Part shown: one piece after another, positions 16,496 to 26,280 of the stretch
How the letters are laid out: each line of letters starts with the position of its first letter
Position numbering within the stretch: position 1 is the stretch's first letter
Source: an uncultured Amylibacter sp.
GTDB lineage: Bacteria > Pseudomonadota > Alphaproteobacteria > Rhodobacterales > Rhodobacteraceae
Reading direction: 5' to 3'
NCBI GenBank assembly: GCA_959347345.1
Contig: OY365738.1
Span: 1 to 64,000 of the forward strand
Length of the DNA stretch: 64,000 bases
Notes under the pieces: generated by a model
Told to the model about the DNA's origin: nothing
Database searches by the model: none
Seen by the model: the letters and a program-made list of their open reading frames with translations, nothing else
Translations under genes and position numbers: made by a program

Positions 16496-17604
16496 TCGCT
16501 CTCACCCCCCGAATCGCCAGAACCAGAACCAACAGGCGCGGCCTCAAACAATTCGCGCGTTTGCTTATCGACGGGGGGCGGGGTTATCCCCAAATGCTGC
16601 CAAGCCTTCTGCCCTAATAACCGCCCACGCGGGCTCCGCAAAACCAACCCCTGTTGCAACAAATACGGCTCTACCACCTCCTCTATCGCGTCACGCGATT
16701 CCGACAGAGCCGCGGCAATCGTTTCTATCCCAACCGGCCCGCCACCATAGTTTTCCGCCAACAGGGACAAATACCGCCTATCGGCACTATCCAACCCCAA
16801 GGCATCCACGTTCAGACGGCGCAAGGCGTAATCCGCCACGGCTTGGGTAATGATGGTGTCATCTTGCACGGTGGCGAAATCAATGACTCGGCGCAATAAC
16901 CGCTCGGCAATTCGGGGCGTTCCCCGCGCCCGCCGTGCGATTTCCTTTGCCCCATCGGCGGCAATGGGATAATTCAGCAACCCAGCCGCACGGGTCACAA
17001 TCCTGCACAAATCCGCCTGTCCGTAAAATTCCAACCGCACGGGAATGCCAAACCTATCACGCAGAGGCGTGGTCAAAAGCCCCAGCCGAGTCGTCGCCCC
17101 AACCAGTGTAAAACGATGTAAATCAATCCGTACCGACCGAGCGGCGGGGCCTTCGCCTATGACTAAATCCAGTTCAAAATCCTCTAACGCGGGGTACAGG
17201 ATTTCCTCGACAATCGGGTTTAGCCGATGGATTTCATCAATAAACAAAACATCCCCTTGTTCAAGGTTTGTTAATATCGCCGCCAAATCACCCGCCTTTG
17301 CCAAGACGGGGCCAGAGGTGATGCGAAAGCTCACCCCCAATTCCTTGGCAATTATTTGTGATAGAGTCGTTTTGCCCAATCCTGGTGGTCCGTAAAACAG
17401 CACATGGTCCATTGATTCGCCGCGTTTGCGGGCGGATTCGATAAAAACGCTGAGGTTAGAACAGGCATCATCCTGCCCGATAAAATCCGCCAGAGTCTGC
17501 GGGCGCAACAGGCTGTCTTGGGCTGGTGGGGTTGCGTGTTCATCCTGCGTCTTTTCAGGCTTTAGGATGGGGTCTTTTGGGTCGGTTTTCATCGGTTTAG
17601 TCAT
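16492..17604 (-). CDS. ruvB: Holliday junction branch-migration ATPase RuvB
   Basis: Motor of the RuvABC resolvasome. A 370-residue AAA+ protein with Walker [11 protein letters not shown] near 70-79, Walker [10 protein letters not shown], and a C-terminal winged helix ending [11 protein letters not shown]. The N-terminus has a longer acidic/Pro lead (about 35 residues before TLADFIGQ), and the C-terminus ends in a Gly/Ser/Glu tail. It overlaps ruvA by 8 bp and ybgC by 4 bp, so it belongs to a ruvC-ruvA-ruvB-ybgC operon. Confidence 0.97.
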   Translation of the reverse strand: MTKPMKTDPKDPILKPEKTQDEHATPPAQDSLLRPQTLADFIGQDDACSNLSVFIESARKRGESMDHVLFYGPPGLGKTTLSQIIAKELGVSFRITSGPVLAKAGDLAAILTNLEQGDVLFIDEIHRLNPIVEEILYPALEDFELDLVIGEGPAARSVRIDLHRFTLVGATTRLGLLTTPLRDRFGIPVRLEFYGQADLCRIVTRAAGLLNYPIAADGAKEIARRARGTPRIAERLLRRVIDFATVQDDTIITQAVADYALRRLNVDALGLDSADRRYLSLLAENYGGGPVGIETIAAALSESRDAIEEVVEPYLLQQGLVLRSPRGRLLGQKAWQHLGITPPPVDKQTRELFEAAPVGSGSGDSGGESE

Positions 17605-18307
17605 TCTTACTAGATAGGATTTTCAGGGTCAGTTTAATCAAATCTTGGGCGGTTTTAATATCCGTATCTGTGGTGCTATCTGTGGAGTCCAACGCCATCA
17701 TAATGGCTTGGGCGGCATCGCCTTGACTGTATCCTAGATTAACCAAGGCGGACATACTATCGGCTTTAATCTGGCTTAAACTATTGCCCAAATCTTGCTT
17801 GGGGGCGGGGGCGGACTCCTCCACCAACACATCATCGCTGTTATTGGCAGGATTATCGGCGGGGGCGGGCATATCGCTCGGCTCTGGCATCGCCCGTGCC
17901 ATCAGCGCAGGTGCTTTATCCTTTAATTCCGTGGCAATCCTTTGCGCCAATTTTGGCCCCACGCCAGAGGCAGATTTTAACGCGGTACTATCGCCAAGGG
18001 TCAGGGCGCGACCAACACCCTCCACCCCCAAGGCGGACACAATCGCCAAGGCCGCCTTCGCCCCAACCCCCTGCACAGTCATCAGCAATTTGTGCCATTG
18101 AAGCTCTGCCACGGTTAAAAACCCAAATAACTGCAAGTTATCCTCGCGCACGATTAAATCGGTATAAAGCGCGACCATCCCGCCAGTATTAGGCAGCCGA
18201 GCCAGCGTATAATCGGCGCAATAAACCAAATAGCCAACACCATTCACATCAATCAAAACATAGTCTTTTGCCGTGTAATCCACGCGCCCGCGTATTTTGC
18301 CAATCAT
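17597..18307 (-). CDS. ruvA: Holliday junction DNA-binding protein RuvA
   Basis: Tetramer that holds the junction and loads RuvB. At 236 residues it is longer than the usual 190-205. Domain I starts [20 protein letters not shown]. The helix-hairpin-helix motifs [12 protein letters not shown] and [13 protein letters not shown] are near residues 78 and 113. The extra length is an acidic, Pro/Asn-rich linker (about 145-185) before the RuvB-binding domain III ([17 protein letters not shown]). It is 10 bp downstream of ruvC. Confidence 0.96.
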   Translation of the reverse strand: MIGKIRGRVDYTAKDYVLIDVNGVGYLVYCADYTLARLPNTGGMVALYTDLIVREDNLQLFGFLTVAELQWHKLLMTVQGVGAKAALAIVSALGVEGVGRALTLGDSTALKSASGVGPKLAQRIATELKDKAPALMARAMPEPSDMPAPADNPANNSDDVLVEESAPAPKQDLGNSLSQIKADSMSALVNLGYSQGDAAQAIMMALDSTDSTTDTDIKTAQDLIKLTLKILSSKND

Positions 18308-18317
18308 TTTATTATTC

Positions 18318-18854
18318 CTATTTTATGGTCGCAAGACGGGGTGTATATTTCGCATCAGCACGGGCTATCCGTTCGGACAGGCGACTATCCGCACCACTAT
18401 GCTGGGCGTGGCACAGGGCAATCGCCAAAGCATCCGCCGCATCCGCCGAGTCTATCGCAATCGCGCCAAGTCGTATGCGCACCATGTGGGTGACTTGGGT
18501 TTTATCGGCATGCCCCACGCCTACGACCGCTTTTTTAATGGAATTGGGGGCGTATTCGCCCACCGCCAGCCCGAATTGCGCGGGCACTAACAGGCAAATC
18601 GCCCGTGCCTGCCCCAGTTTCAAAGTCGCCGCCCCGTCTTTATTAACAAAAGTTTGCTCCACCGCCGCGCTGTTTGGGCGGTGTTCATTGAAAACGGCGG
18701 TTAATTGCTCGTGCAAAGACAACAGCCTTGCGGACAAATCCTCCCCCACAGACGCACAGGCACCATTGGCGATATGATGGGTTTTAGAGCCTACAGTCTC
18801 AATAACCCCCCAGCCCATTTTACGCAGACCTGGGTCAATTCCTATGATTCGCAT
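18318..18854 (-). CDS. ruvC: Holliday junction resolvase RuvC
   Basis: Endonuclease that cuts the junction. I chose the ATG at 18854 because [17 protein letters not shown] is the normal N-terminus, giving 178 residues. The catalytic acids are visible: Asp in GIDPG, Glu in VEQTFVNKD, and the C-terminal Asp pair in [15 protein letters not shown]. First gene of the ruvCAB-ybgC operon, divergent from the DUF1127 gene. Confidence 0.96.
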   Translation of the reverse strand: MRIIGIDPGLRKMGWGVIETVGSKTHHIANGACASVGEDLSARLLSLHEQLTAVFNEHRPNSAAVEQTFVNKDGAATLKLGQARAICLLVPAQFGLAVGEYAPNSIKKAVVGVGHADKTQVTHMVRIRLGAIAIDSADAADALAIALCHAQHSGADSRLSERIARADAKYTPRLATIK

Positions 18855-19030
18855 TATGTGTCCTTTGGGGTTTATAGCTGGGTTTTTGTGCGTTCGGTTT
18901 TGCATAGCATAGCGTAAAGCCTGCCCAAATGCAAAGAGCCAATTTTAATCGTATTTTAAGCTATGCCAAACACGCAATTCGGGATTGCAAAACTATCTGT
19001 TGTGGGGGGCGGGGGAAGTGTCTATATGGG

Positions 19031-19049
19031 GGGTATGGGATTAATACCC
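19031..19049. promoter_or_regulatory. Inverted repeat upstream of the DUF1127 gene
   Basis: GGGTAT, 7 bp, ATACCC in the gap between ruvC and the DUF1127 gene, 34 bp before the latter's start. Candidate operator or leader hairpin; no regulator is recognised. Confidence 0.35.
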
Positions 19050-19082
19050 ATCACGAATAACCAAACTTAAAGGAACAAAACA

Positions 19083-19301
19083 ATGGCTATCCAAACAAAC
19101 CTAAACTCCGCACCCTTTGTTGCAATGACTCTGTCACAGAGTTTCAGCTTTCTTGAGACTGTGAAAGTCGCCGTGGCTAACTGGCGTGCGCGTAATGAAA
19201 CCCATAAAGAATTGAGCCGCCTGTCCGCACGGGAATTGGCCGATATCGGTATTTGTTATGCTGATATTCCGCGGATTTGCCGGGATGCACGGGCGAAGTA
19301 G
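19083..19301 (+). CDS. DUF1127 small protein
   Basis: A 72-residue protein with the YjiS-like DUF1127 core: VANWRARNETHKELSRLSAR, then ELADIGICYADIPRI. Small Arg-rich members of this family affect phosphate and carbon metabolism or bind RNA in other alphaproteobacteria; the role here is unknown. The start has AAAGGAAC upstream and a factor-independent terminator follows at 19352, so the gene is probably a single unit. Confidence 0.8.
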   Translation: MAIQTNLNSAPFVAMTLSQSFSFLETVKVAVANWRARNETHKELSRLSARELADIGICYADIPRICRDARAK

Positions 19302-19351
19302 TTTTTCTGTAAAGAAAAGCTCCTCGTAAGGCTTTTAAAAGTTTCTCCCTT

Positions 19352-19393
19352 AAAAGGGCGTGTGTCTGCGGATACGCGTCCTTTTTTGTTTTT
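19352..19393 (+). terminator. Factor-independent terminator after the DUF1127 gene
   Basis: An AAAAGG-started stem with G-U pairs (about 19352-19384) closes on CCTTTT and runs into a T-rich tract. Its presence argues against the early GTG start (19362) of the nuclease downstream. Confidence 0.6.
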
Positions 19394-19463
19394 TTGCTCT
19401 TTTTGCTATCTTTACACGCAAGGCGGAGTTTGGTATTGTGGGTTTTTGGAAAGGAACCCAGTT

Positions 19464-20477
19464 TTGGAAGTTATAGTTAATATTGGTGTTACTATTGGTA
19501 TAGTTACAGTAATTGCATTTGTATGTTATTTTATATACGCTGGTAGTAAAGCAAATGAGGAGTCACTCAAAAAACAAAAGAAACTGGACGAAGAAAACTA
19601 TTCTCGTGAGGAACAACGGATTCTTGAAGGGGTAGAGATTCATCGTGTTGCTCTAAAGCGCAATTTAGACCGTGCATTAAAGATAAACGATTATGGCGCA
19701 ATAGTAAAAGATAATAGAGTTAAAGTTATTGTAGAATTTTTTAACAGCATTGGTCTAGATACAGACATAATTAATCTTAACCCTGCAATTGATATTGCGA
19801 TTGACCATTTAAATATTTGTATTGCGAAAGACCAAGAATTGGCTAATGCACCACCAAGTAAGGAGCGACACGCCATTGAGAAGCAAAAAATCATTGAAGA
19901 AACAAATCTTCATTATTCTACTTTAATGCGTAACATAGATCGTGCTGCTATGAAAAACGAATACGGAACGAAGGTAGAAGATAAACGAGAGAAAGTTCTT
20001 ATAAATTTTTTCAAAAGCATAGGGTTGGAGGTACAAGTAATTGATTATCCAGAAGCAGGAGAAATTTGCGTTGCGGAGCTAAATGCTAGAATGAAGATAG
20101 AGAAGAATAAAGGATTTGATATTAGCACTATTCCCACCGATGGACATGAATTTGAACATTGGGTGGCAGAAAACCTAAATAAATTTGGCTGGGATGCAAA
20201 AGCCACGTCTGGCTCTGGTGACCAAGGAATTGATGTGATTGCCACAAAGGATGGCAAAACAGTTGGATTGCAATGTAAGCTCCTTAAATCCTCTGTTGGC
20301 AACAAAGCCGTGCAAGAGGCACACGCGGGCAAGGCTTTTCATCAAATGGATGTGGTCGGGGTGATAACAAACGCTTCTTATACCAAGAGTGCAAAAGCTC
20401 TCGCCGCAGATACAGGTGTTAAACTTTTATCGCACCGTGACATTCCCAATCTTTATGACAAAATGTTTTACGAATAA
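19464..20477 (+). CDS. Membrane-anchored Mrr-type restriction endonuclease-like protein
   Basis: A 337-residue protein with three parts. The N-terminal hydrophobic helix (VNIGVTIGIVTVIAFVCYF) comes first. Then come two related segments of about 60 residues, each with a LKRNLDRA/LMRNIDRA helix and FF(N/K)SIGL. The C-terminal PD-(D/E)xK domain has FEHWVAENL, SGSGDQGIDVIA with the catalytic Asp, and LQCKLLK with the Gln-x-Lys. Mrr-like enzymes cut modified or foreign DNA. I chose TTG at 19464, preceded by AAAGGA, because the earlier GTG lies in a terminator. The gene is visibly more AT-rich than its neighbours, which suggests transfer. Substrate unknown. Confidence 0.75.
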   Translation: MEVIVNIGVTIGIVTVIAFVCYFIYAGSKANEESLKKQKKLDEENYSREEQRILEGVEIHRVALKRNLDRALKINDYGAIVKDNRVKVIVEFFNSIGLDTDIINLNPAIDIAIDHLNICIAKDQELANAPPSKERHAIEKQKIIEETNLHYSTLMRNIDRAAMKNEYGTKVEDKREKVLINFFKSIGLEVQVIDYPEAGEICVAELNARMKIEKNKGFDISTIPTDGHEFEHWVAENLNKFGWDAKATSGSGDQGIDVIATKDGKTVGLQCKLLKSSVGNKAVQEAHAGKAFHQMDVVGVITNASYTKSAKALAADTGVKLLSHRDIPNLYDKMFYE

Positions 20478-20478
20478 T

Positions 20479-20518
20479 CCACTAATCACTAAAAACTCAC
20501 CCCTAATCACTAAAAAAC
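20479..20518. repeat. Short heptamer array after the nuclease gene
   Basis: CTAATCACTAAAAA units just after the stop codon at 20475-20477. A TTGACT (20522-20527) follows within a few bases and may start the rpsD promoter. Confidence 0.55.
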
Positions 20519-20684
20519 CGCTTGACTCCTGCCAATATATCGCTAAACGGGCAGAAGTTATCCGTAAAAGATAGCAAAAAACAAAAAAATGGTGTTTGTG
20601 GCCCTAGCAATAGGATGCCTGTCGCTCTGCGCAAATCAGCAAAGAGAGAGGAAAGCACCTTTCATAACTTGAAAGGAACCAGCC

Positions 20685-21305
20685 GTGACGAAACGTACCG
20701 CTGCCAAATATAAAATCGATCGCCGTATGGGCGAAAACATTTGGGGTCGCCCCAAATCCCCCTTTAACCGCAGAAGCTATGCCCCAGGGCAACACGGGCA
20801 GGCTCGCAAGCAAAAGCTGTCCGACTTCGGCGTGCAATTGCGGGCGAAACAAAAGCTAAAAGGCTATTACGGTGATTTAACCGAAAAACAATTCCGCCGT
20901 ACTTTTACCGAGGCTGGTCGCATTAACGGCGATACGGGTGAAAATCTGGTCGGGCTGTTGGAACGGCGTTTGGATGCCGTGTGTTATCGGGCTAAATTCA
21001 TCCCAACCATCTTTGCCGCGCGGCAATTTGTTAATCATGGGCATGTTATGGTCAATGGCAAAAAGGTTAATATCCCGTCTTATCGCGTGAAAGAGGGCGA
21101 TGTGATTGAAGTGCGCGAACGGTCTAAATCCATGTCGCTGATTGCCGAGGCTATTGTGCTGGCGGAACGCGATGTCCCCGATTATATTGATGTTGATCAT
21201 TCCAAACTCCGTGCCAAATTCCTGCGGATGCCCAGCCTGTCTGACGTGCCGTATCCGGTGATGATGGAGCCAAATCTGGTCGTGGAGTATTATGCTAAAA
21301 ACTAG
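20685..21305 (+). CDS. rpsD: Small ribosomal subunit protein uS4
   Basis: Primary 16S rRNA-binding protein that nucleates 30S assembly. At 206 residues it is full length. [20 protein letters not shown] opens it, [10 protein letters not shown] follows, and the S4 RNA-binding domain ([20 protein letters not shown] to VKEGDVIEV) covers about 95-155. Start is GTG with GAAAGGAACC upstream. In this genome it stands apart from the alpha operon, as in many alphaproteobacteria. Confidence 0.97.
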   Translation: MTKRTAAKYKIDRRMGENIWGRPKSPFNRRSYAPGQHGQARKQKLSDFGVQLRAKQKLKGYYGDLTEKQFRRTFTEAGRINGDTGENLVGLLERRLDAVCYRAKFIPTIFAARQFVNHGHVMVNGKKVNIPSYRVKEGDVIEVRERSKSMSLIAEAIVLAERDVPDYIDVDHSKLRAKFLRMPSLSDVPYPVMMEPNLVVEYYAKN

Positions 21306-21324
21306 CATAATGTAAGGACACCCA

Positions 21325-22638
21325 ATGAAACAAGAGGCGCGTTTTCTAACCGGCTCTACCATGCGCCATGTTATCGTTATGACGATGACGGGGATGATTG
21401 GGTTGACCTTTTTATTCCTAGTCGATGCGGTGACGTTATTTTGGGTCTCGCAATTAAATCGCGAAGTCCTGATGGCGGCGATGGGCTATGCTTGGACGGT
21501 GCAGTTTTTCACGATTTCGGCGAGTGTTGGGCTGATGATAGCAACCTTGGCGATGGTCTCAAAATCCATAGGGCGCAAGCGATTCGTGCTGGCACGAAAG
21601 CAAGCCACGGTTGGGGTTGTGGCGACCTGCGCTTTCCTGTGTATAGTATCGGTGTTTTTATGGGTGTTTCGCACGGAATCCCTGATGATTATGGGGGCAA
21701 AAGGCGATAGCCTGACCCTGGCCGCACGGTTTCTGGCGATTTCCATTCCCTCCCTGCCGATTATGGGGCTGGGGATGGCGAGTTCCGCTATTCTGCGGGC
21801 AGAAGGTGATGGAGTGAAAGCCATGTATATCACTATTTTTTCTGGTATAGTCGCCCTGTTCATTGACCCGTTTTTGATATTTACCCTGAATTTGGGGCTG
21901 GATGGGGCGGCCTTGGGTGTTGTTATCGCGCGGGTTTCTTCTACGATGCTTGCCCTTTGGATGGTGATTTATCAAAAAAACCTGCTGGCGTGGATTAATT
22001 TGCAGGATTTACGCCGTCATATCCGCCCGTTTGTTATCATAGCTATCCCCGCGTTAATGACCCAAATGGCGAGTCCCTTTGGCAATTTCGTGATTACTTG
22101 GGCGATTTCGGATTACGGAGAATCGGCGGTCGCGGGGTGGGCGGTTTTAAGTCGTTTAACCGTGCTGGCGTTTGGCGGGATATTCGCGCTATCGGGGGCG
22201 ATTGGCGGGATTATCGGGCAGAATTACGGGGCTGGGCGGATTGACCGAGTCCGCACTGCCTATCGCGATGCGCTGATTTTTTCCAGCCTGTATGTGCTGG
22301 TGGTTTGGATGATTTTAATAAGCATGACGGGGGTGATTAATACCGTGTTTCGTTTGTCGCCCGATGCGCAAGAGGTGGTTTGGGCTTTCACCACGATAGG
22401 CTCTGCTGGGTTTATTTTCGCGGGGGCGTTGTATGTGTCCAATGCCGCGTTTAATAATATGGGGCGGCCGTTTTATTCTACCTTGTTTAATTGGATTAAA
22501 GATGGGTTGCTGATGTGGCCGTTTTGTATGATGGGTAGCGTGTGGCTGATGGCGAATGGCGTTATTTATGGGCAAGCCGTGGCGTTTGTTGTGGCGGGGT
22601 CTATTGCCGCGTTTGTCGGCTGGCGGTTTATTCGTTAG
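21325..22638 (+). CDS. MATE-family efflux transporter
   Basis: A 437-residue protein with about twelve hydrophobic segments in two similar halves, typical of cation-coupled multidrug and metabolite exporters. GMASSAILRAEGDGVKAMY and GLDGAALGVVIARV are family landmarks. The gene is 19 bp after rpsD with TAAGGAC upstream of ATG. The stop TAG (22636-22638) is the first unit of the heptamer array that starts element C. Substrate unknown. Confidence 0.87.
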   Translation: MKQEARFLTGSTMRHVIVMTMTGMIGLTFLFLVDAVTLFWVSQLNREVLMAAMGYAWTVQFFTISASVGLMIATLAMVSKSIGRKRFVLARKQATVGVVATCAFLCIVSVFLWVFRTESLMIMGAKGDSLTLAARFLAISIPSLPIMGLGMASSAILRAEGDGVKAMYITIFSGIVALFIDPFLIFTLNLGLDGAALGVVIARVSSTMLALWMVIYQKNLLAWINLQDLRRHIRPFVIIAIPALMTQMASPFGNFVITWAISDYGESAVAGWAVLSRLTVLAFGGIFALSGAIGGIIGQNYGAGRIDRVRTAYRDALIFSSLYVLVVWMILISMTGVINTVFRLSPDAQEVVWAFTTIGSAGFIFAGALYVSNAAFNNMGRPFYSTLFNWIKDGLLMWPFCMMGSVWLMANGVIYGQAVAFVVAGSIAAFVGWRFIR

Positions 22639-23121
22639 TTATTAGTTGTTAGTTGTTAGTTGTTAGTTTTTTAGCCCTTCGGGTCTTCGTCATAACTTCG
22701 TTATGCCGACCAGCTCCATGCGATGGCGTGGTCTTTTGCGCGTAGTCTCTTACGCTCTTTGAGCGTAAGCAGACGTGGCGCAAAAGCCCTTGGGTTTCAA
22801 GACTATAGATTCTCTATAAATTTACTATCTGGAATAACAAGACGTTAGATTGGATTATTTGTTTAGAATACTTGGGAATTGGTGATAGGCAATTTCTAAA
22901 TTTATTTAGGCTTTGCCTAGATGCTAGAACAGGCTTTAGCCATAAAAACCCGTCCGCCCAAGCCTCGCAGAGGGGTGGGCGGGCGGGAAGCCCGAACGAA
23001 CGGGGCTTGCCCCGAAGTGAGGGCGCAACAAAAAACCTCTGCCCTTAACTTCTCATAACCAACCTCCAATTCCTAATAACCAATCACTAACAACTAACAA
23101 CTAATAACTAATAACTATTAA
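22635..23121 (+). mobile_element. Mosaic hairpin repeat element, copy C (uninterrupted reference copy)
   Basis: Left array: TTAGTTA/TTAGTTG units. Body in order: CCCTTCGGGT; hairpin CATAAC-TTC-GTTATG (22691-22705); GACCA/TGGTC stem holding a second hairpin CCAT-GCG-ATGG; long imperfect hairpin closed by CTTACGCT-CTTTG-AGCGTAAG; AT-rich core; GGCTTTAGCC; a CCCGTCCGCCC/GGGCGGGCGGG hairpin; GGGCTTGCCCC; and the end motif GGCGCAACAAAAAACCTC. Right array: CTAACAA/CTAATAA units, inverted relative to the left. It separates the MATE gene from msrA. Confidence 0.78.
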
Positions 23122-23159
23122 CACTTTGCATTTCCATAAAAACCCCCTATATTAATCTT

Positions 23160-23798
23160 ATGTTAAATAGGATACGCAAAATGCTTTCATCAAACGCCCC
23201 AACTGGTCGCCCTGACCCCATCCCCACCGCACAAACCCATTTTGTCAATGGGCAGAACCTGCACACCCCGCCACAAAACGGCTTGGAACAAGCGATGTTC
23301 GGCATGGGGTGTTTTTGGGGGGTGGAACGGATATTTTGGCAAACGCAGGGGGTTTTTGTCACTGCCGTTGGCTATTCTGGTGGGCAGACTCCGAACCCCA
23401 CGTATCAAGAGGTTTGCACGGGGCAAACCGCCCATAACGAAGTCGTTTGGCTGACCTTTGACCCCAAAATCATCCCCTATTCTGCCCTGTTGCGGGTATT
23501 CTGGCAGGGGCATAATCCCACGCAAGGCATGCGCCAAGGCAATGACCGAGGCACGCAATACCGCTCTGGCATTTATACCTATTCGCCCGAGCAGGAAACC
23601 GAGGCGAAGACCAGCAAAACCATGTATCAAAAGGAATTAAACGCGGCACGACACGGCATGATTACCACCGAAATCCTACCCGCCGAGCCGTTTTATTACG
23701 CCGAGGATTATCATCAGCAGTATTTGGCGAAAAACCCTGCGGGCTATTGCGGGATAGGCGGGTTGGGCGTGGCGTGCCCCTTGCCCGCACAGGTTTAA
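23160..23798 (+). CDS. msrA: Peptide-methionine (S)-S-oxide reductase
   Basis: Repairs S-oxidised methionine. A 212-residue protein with the catalytic motif [14 protein letters not shown] near residues 47-60 and [38 protein letters not shown] carries the Glu/Asp/Tyr site residues. The C-terminus [13 protein letters not shown] holds recycling cysteines. The first 40 residues are an extension without a clear signal. The prmA ATG is 1 bp after its stop, so the two are co-translated. Confidence 0.95.
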   Translation: MLNRIRKMLSSNAPTGRPDPIPTAQTHFVNGQNLHTPPQNGLEQAMFGMGCFWGVERIFWQTQGVFVTAVGYSGGQTPNPTYQEVCTGQTAHNEVVWLTFDPKIIPYSALLRVFWQGHNPTQGMRQGNDRGTQYRSGIYTYSPEQETEAKTSKTMYQKELNAARHGMITTEILPAEPFYYAEDYHQQYLAKNPAGYCGIGGLGVACPLPAQV

Positions 23799-23799
23799 T

Positions 23800-24672
23800 A
23801 TGGTGTGTTATACCGCCCTGACGGTTTGCCCTGATAAATCGCGTGCCGAGGCTCTGGCGGAGGCGTGTGAGGGTTTGACCCCCGATGGGATTGGCGTGTT
23901 TGAGGTGGAAGACGGTTCGGGCTTATATGAAGTCGGGTTATATTTTTCAAATCCCCCAGATGAGGTGGCTTTGTGCCTATTGGCGGCGGTGCATCACGCC
24001 CAGGATTTCGCCGTATCCAAGTTGCCGCAAACCGATTGGGTATCGCATGTGCGCCGTACGCTTGCCCCCGTGCATGTCGGGCGGTTTTTCCTATACGGCG
24101 GGCATGACGCGGATAAAATTCCCCCCGATGTCGTGCCTTTGCGGATAGAGGCAGCGATGGCGTTTGGAACAGGGCATCACTATACTACGCAGGGGTGTTT
24201 GTCGGCGTTGGAATGGTTAGCGGCACGCGGGGCTTCGGGTGATAATATCGCCGATATAGGCTGTGGCACGGCAGTTCTGGCTATGGCAGCCGCGCATTTA
24301 TGGGACGGGCGGATTATCGCCAGCGATATTGATGAAATCGCTTTGGAGGTCGCACAGGTTAATATAACACGGAATAATTTGGGTTTGCGAGTTGATCTGC
24401 GCACCTGCGCGGGGTTTGGCACGGATTTGCCCGCCCGTGCGCCCTATGATTTGATTTTCGCCAATATATTAAAGGGTGCGTTAATTGACCTTGCCCCCGA
24501 TATGGCACGGTTTTGTGCGGTTGGCGGGTTTATCGTGTTATCGGGCGTTTTAACCGAGCAAGCCGATGCCGTAATCGCCTGTTATGGAGCGGTTGGATTT
24601 TCCCTCTGTCATCATATAAAATTGGCGGATTGGTCGGTTTTGGTGGTTACAAGAATAAAAACTTTAGATTAG
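23800..24672 (+). CDS. prmA: Ribosomal protein L11 methyltransferase
   Basis: Trimethylates ribosomal protein L11 using S-adenosylmethionine. A 290-residue protein. The PrmA landmark AMAFGTGHHYTTQGCLSAL is followed by the AdoMet loop IADIGCGTAVLAMAAA. The active-site NPPY-like element reads FANILKGALIDLAP, as in PrmA. It follows msrA by 1 bp. Confidence 0.93.
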   Translation: MVCYTALTVCPDKSRAEALAEACEGLTPDGIGVFEVEDGSGLYEVGLYFSNPPDEVALCLLAAVHHAQDFAVSKLPQTDWVSHVRRTLAPVHVGRFFLYGGHDADKIPPDVVPLRIEAAMAFGTGHHYTTQGCLSALEWLAARGASGDNIADIGCGTAVLAMAAAHLWDGRIIASDIDEIALEVAQVNITRNNLGLRVDLRTCAGFGTDLPARAPYDLIFANILKGALIDLAPDMARFCAVGGFIVLSGVLTEQADAVIACYGAVGFSLCHHIKLADWSVLVVTRIKTLD

Positions 24673-24739
24673 GGGTTGCATTAAGGGTGAGTTTGTGTTT
24701 ATTATCGGTGCACCTTTAATTTAAAAACGGAGACTTCCT

Positions 24740-25354
24740 ATGGCACCCACCAAAAAAACCCCTAGCTACCCCGTGCGTTTGCACATTGATTATCCTGAAA
24801 AATTGAACCGCCTTACGACCTTTCTGCGGATTCTTTGGATTATTCCAATTTTTGTTATTCAAGCACTGGTTGATGGCTCAATGCTCAGCGATAACGGGAT
24901 TAACATTGTTTTCGGTCTTGCGCTCGCCCTTGTTTTAATGATTTTATTTCGGCAAAAATACCCGCGTTGGTGGTTTGATTTTCTGGTGGAATTGATGCGT
25001 TTCACTGGGCGCGTTTTCTCGTATTTGTTTTTGCTGACGGATACATATCCGTCAACGGATGAAAAACAATCGTTTCATTTGGATATAGACTATCCCGATG
25101 CAGAAAAGGATTTGAATCGGTTCTTACCGTTGATTAAATGGATTTTGCTATTGCCACATTATATTGTGATGATGTTTTTGCTTTTGGGATTGATTATTGC
25201 GGTGCTGGCGGCATGGGTTTGTATTCTTTTCACGGGGGCTTATCCGCGTATTTTGTTTGATTATGTTGTCGGCGTGATGCGCTGGGCTGCGCGGATGCAG
25301 GGTTATGCGCTTATGATGATGACCGACCGCTATCCGCCGTTTAGCTTGGAATAG
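24740..25354 (+). CDS. DUF4389 membrane protein
   Basis: A 204-residue protein built as two similar halves. Each half begins with a (R/D)LHIDYP or HLDIDYPD strand and has two strong hydrophobic helices, so about four membrane segments. RWWFDFLVELMRF and RILFDYVVGVMRW are the matching repeat elements, as in the DUF4389 family. Function is unknown. AAACGGAGACTTCC is a good ribosome binding site. It overlaps the convergent hydrolase gene by 14 bp. Confidence 0.8.
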   Translation: MAPTKKTPSYPVRLHIDYPEKLNRLTTFLRILWIIPIFVIQALVDGSMLSDNGINIVFGLALALVLMILFRQKYPRWWFDFLVELMRFTGRVFSYLFLLTDTYPSTDEKQSFHLDIDYPDAEKDLNRFLPLIKWILLLPHYIVMMFLLLGLIIAVLAAWVCILFTGAYPRILFDYVVGVMRWAARMQGYALMMMTDRYPPFSLE

Positions 25355-26102
25355 CCTTCGTCACAGAATGAATCGCCTTTTGAATCAGCCTCAAACACGG
25401 GGGAGATGAAAACCCATGGTCGGCGTTTTTAACGATATAAAGGCGGATATCCGCGCCCTCCATATGGTCTAATAGGCGCAAAGTCACGCCCCGCGATACA
25501 TCCTTATCGTCCGTCCCCCAAAGCAATCGTGTTGGGAATTTCACCGCCAACGGCGTGTTCAAAACAAAATTATCGGCACCGTCCAAAATCAATTTATGGC
25601 TAATGGTATAAGGGGTGTCATAATCGGACGGTAAGTCTATCGTGCCGTCCGCGACCAGCATTTTTTGTTGGTCTTCATTCATCCCATCCCACATATTTGC
25701 GGTAAAATCGGGCGCGGCGGCGATACCGACAAACCCAGCGATTTCCACTGCTTTGCGTTTCGCTAACAGCAAAGAAATCCACCCACCCATGGAAGAGCCA
25801 ACCAAAATCTGCGCACCTTTTGTAACCGTGTTTATCACATCGGCCGCATCCTGCGCCCATTCGCCGATACATCCGCGTTCAAAAACACCATCAGATTGCC
25901 CATGCCCCGAATAATCAAACCGCAAAAACCCACGCCCATGCCGCCCTGCCCAGTCCTGTAAATACATCGCCTTACTGCCGTTCATATCGGAGCGGAAACC
26001 GCCCAGAAACACAACACTCGGCAGGGTTTTATCCTTTGGCGGGGTATAGTGATAGGCGAGCTTCTGCCCACGTTCGTTGGTAATAAAATCAGGGTTAGTC
26101 AT
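25341..26102 (-). CDS. Alpha/beta hydrolase
   Basis: A 253-residue alpha/beta-fold hydrolase. The nucleophile elbow GSSMGGW is near residue 103. DYSGHGQSDG lies ahead of it, TDDKD may give the acid, and NADHGFSSP supplies the His. This resembles serine aminopeptidase S33-type or BAAT-like hydrolases. No signal peptide is seen, so it is cytoplasmic. Substrate unknown. Confidence 0.8.
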   Translation of the reverse strand: MTNPDFITNERGQKLAYHYTPPKDKTLPSVVFLGGFRSDMNGSKAMYLQDWAGRHGRGFLRFDYSGHGQSDGVFERGCIGEWAQDAADVINTVTKGAQILVGSSMGGWISLLLAKRKAVEIAGFVGIAAAPDFTANMWDGMNEDQQKMLVADGTIDLPSDYDTPYTISHKLILDGADNFVLNTPLAVKFPTRLLWGTDDKDVSRGVTLRLLDHMEGADIRLYIVKNADHGFSSPPCLRLIQKAIHSVTKAIPS

Positions 26103-26280
26103 TTTTTCGCTCGCGGTTTTTATCTTACCCGCAAACTATAAACCAGCGTGGCATTTTACGCAAGCCCCTCTTATCACGCCTTATTACCCCTCTTGACAAA
26201 ATAGACAAAACAGGCGAAAAGCACCCCATATAATCACGCCCCTAGCCACTAAAACTAACCATTAAAAAGGTATCCGCCAA

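Noticed and set aside
19362..19463. Earlier GTG start for the Mrr-type nuclease (34 extra residues)
   Set aside because: The extra codons overlap a terminator hairpin and lack a ribosome binding site; TTG at 19464 has AAAGGA upstream and opens the membrane helix.
26193..26234. TTGACA and TATAAT upstream of thrS as one promoter
   Set aside because: Spacing is 30 bp, too long for a sigma-70 promoter.
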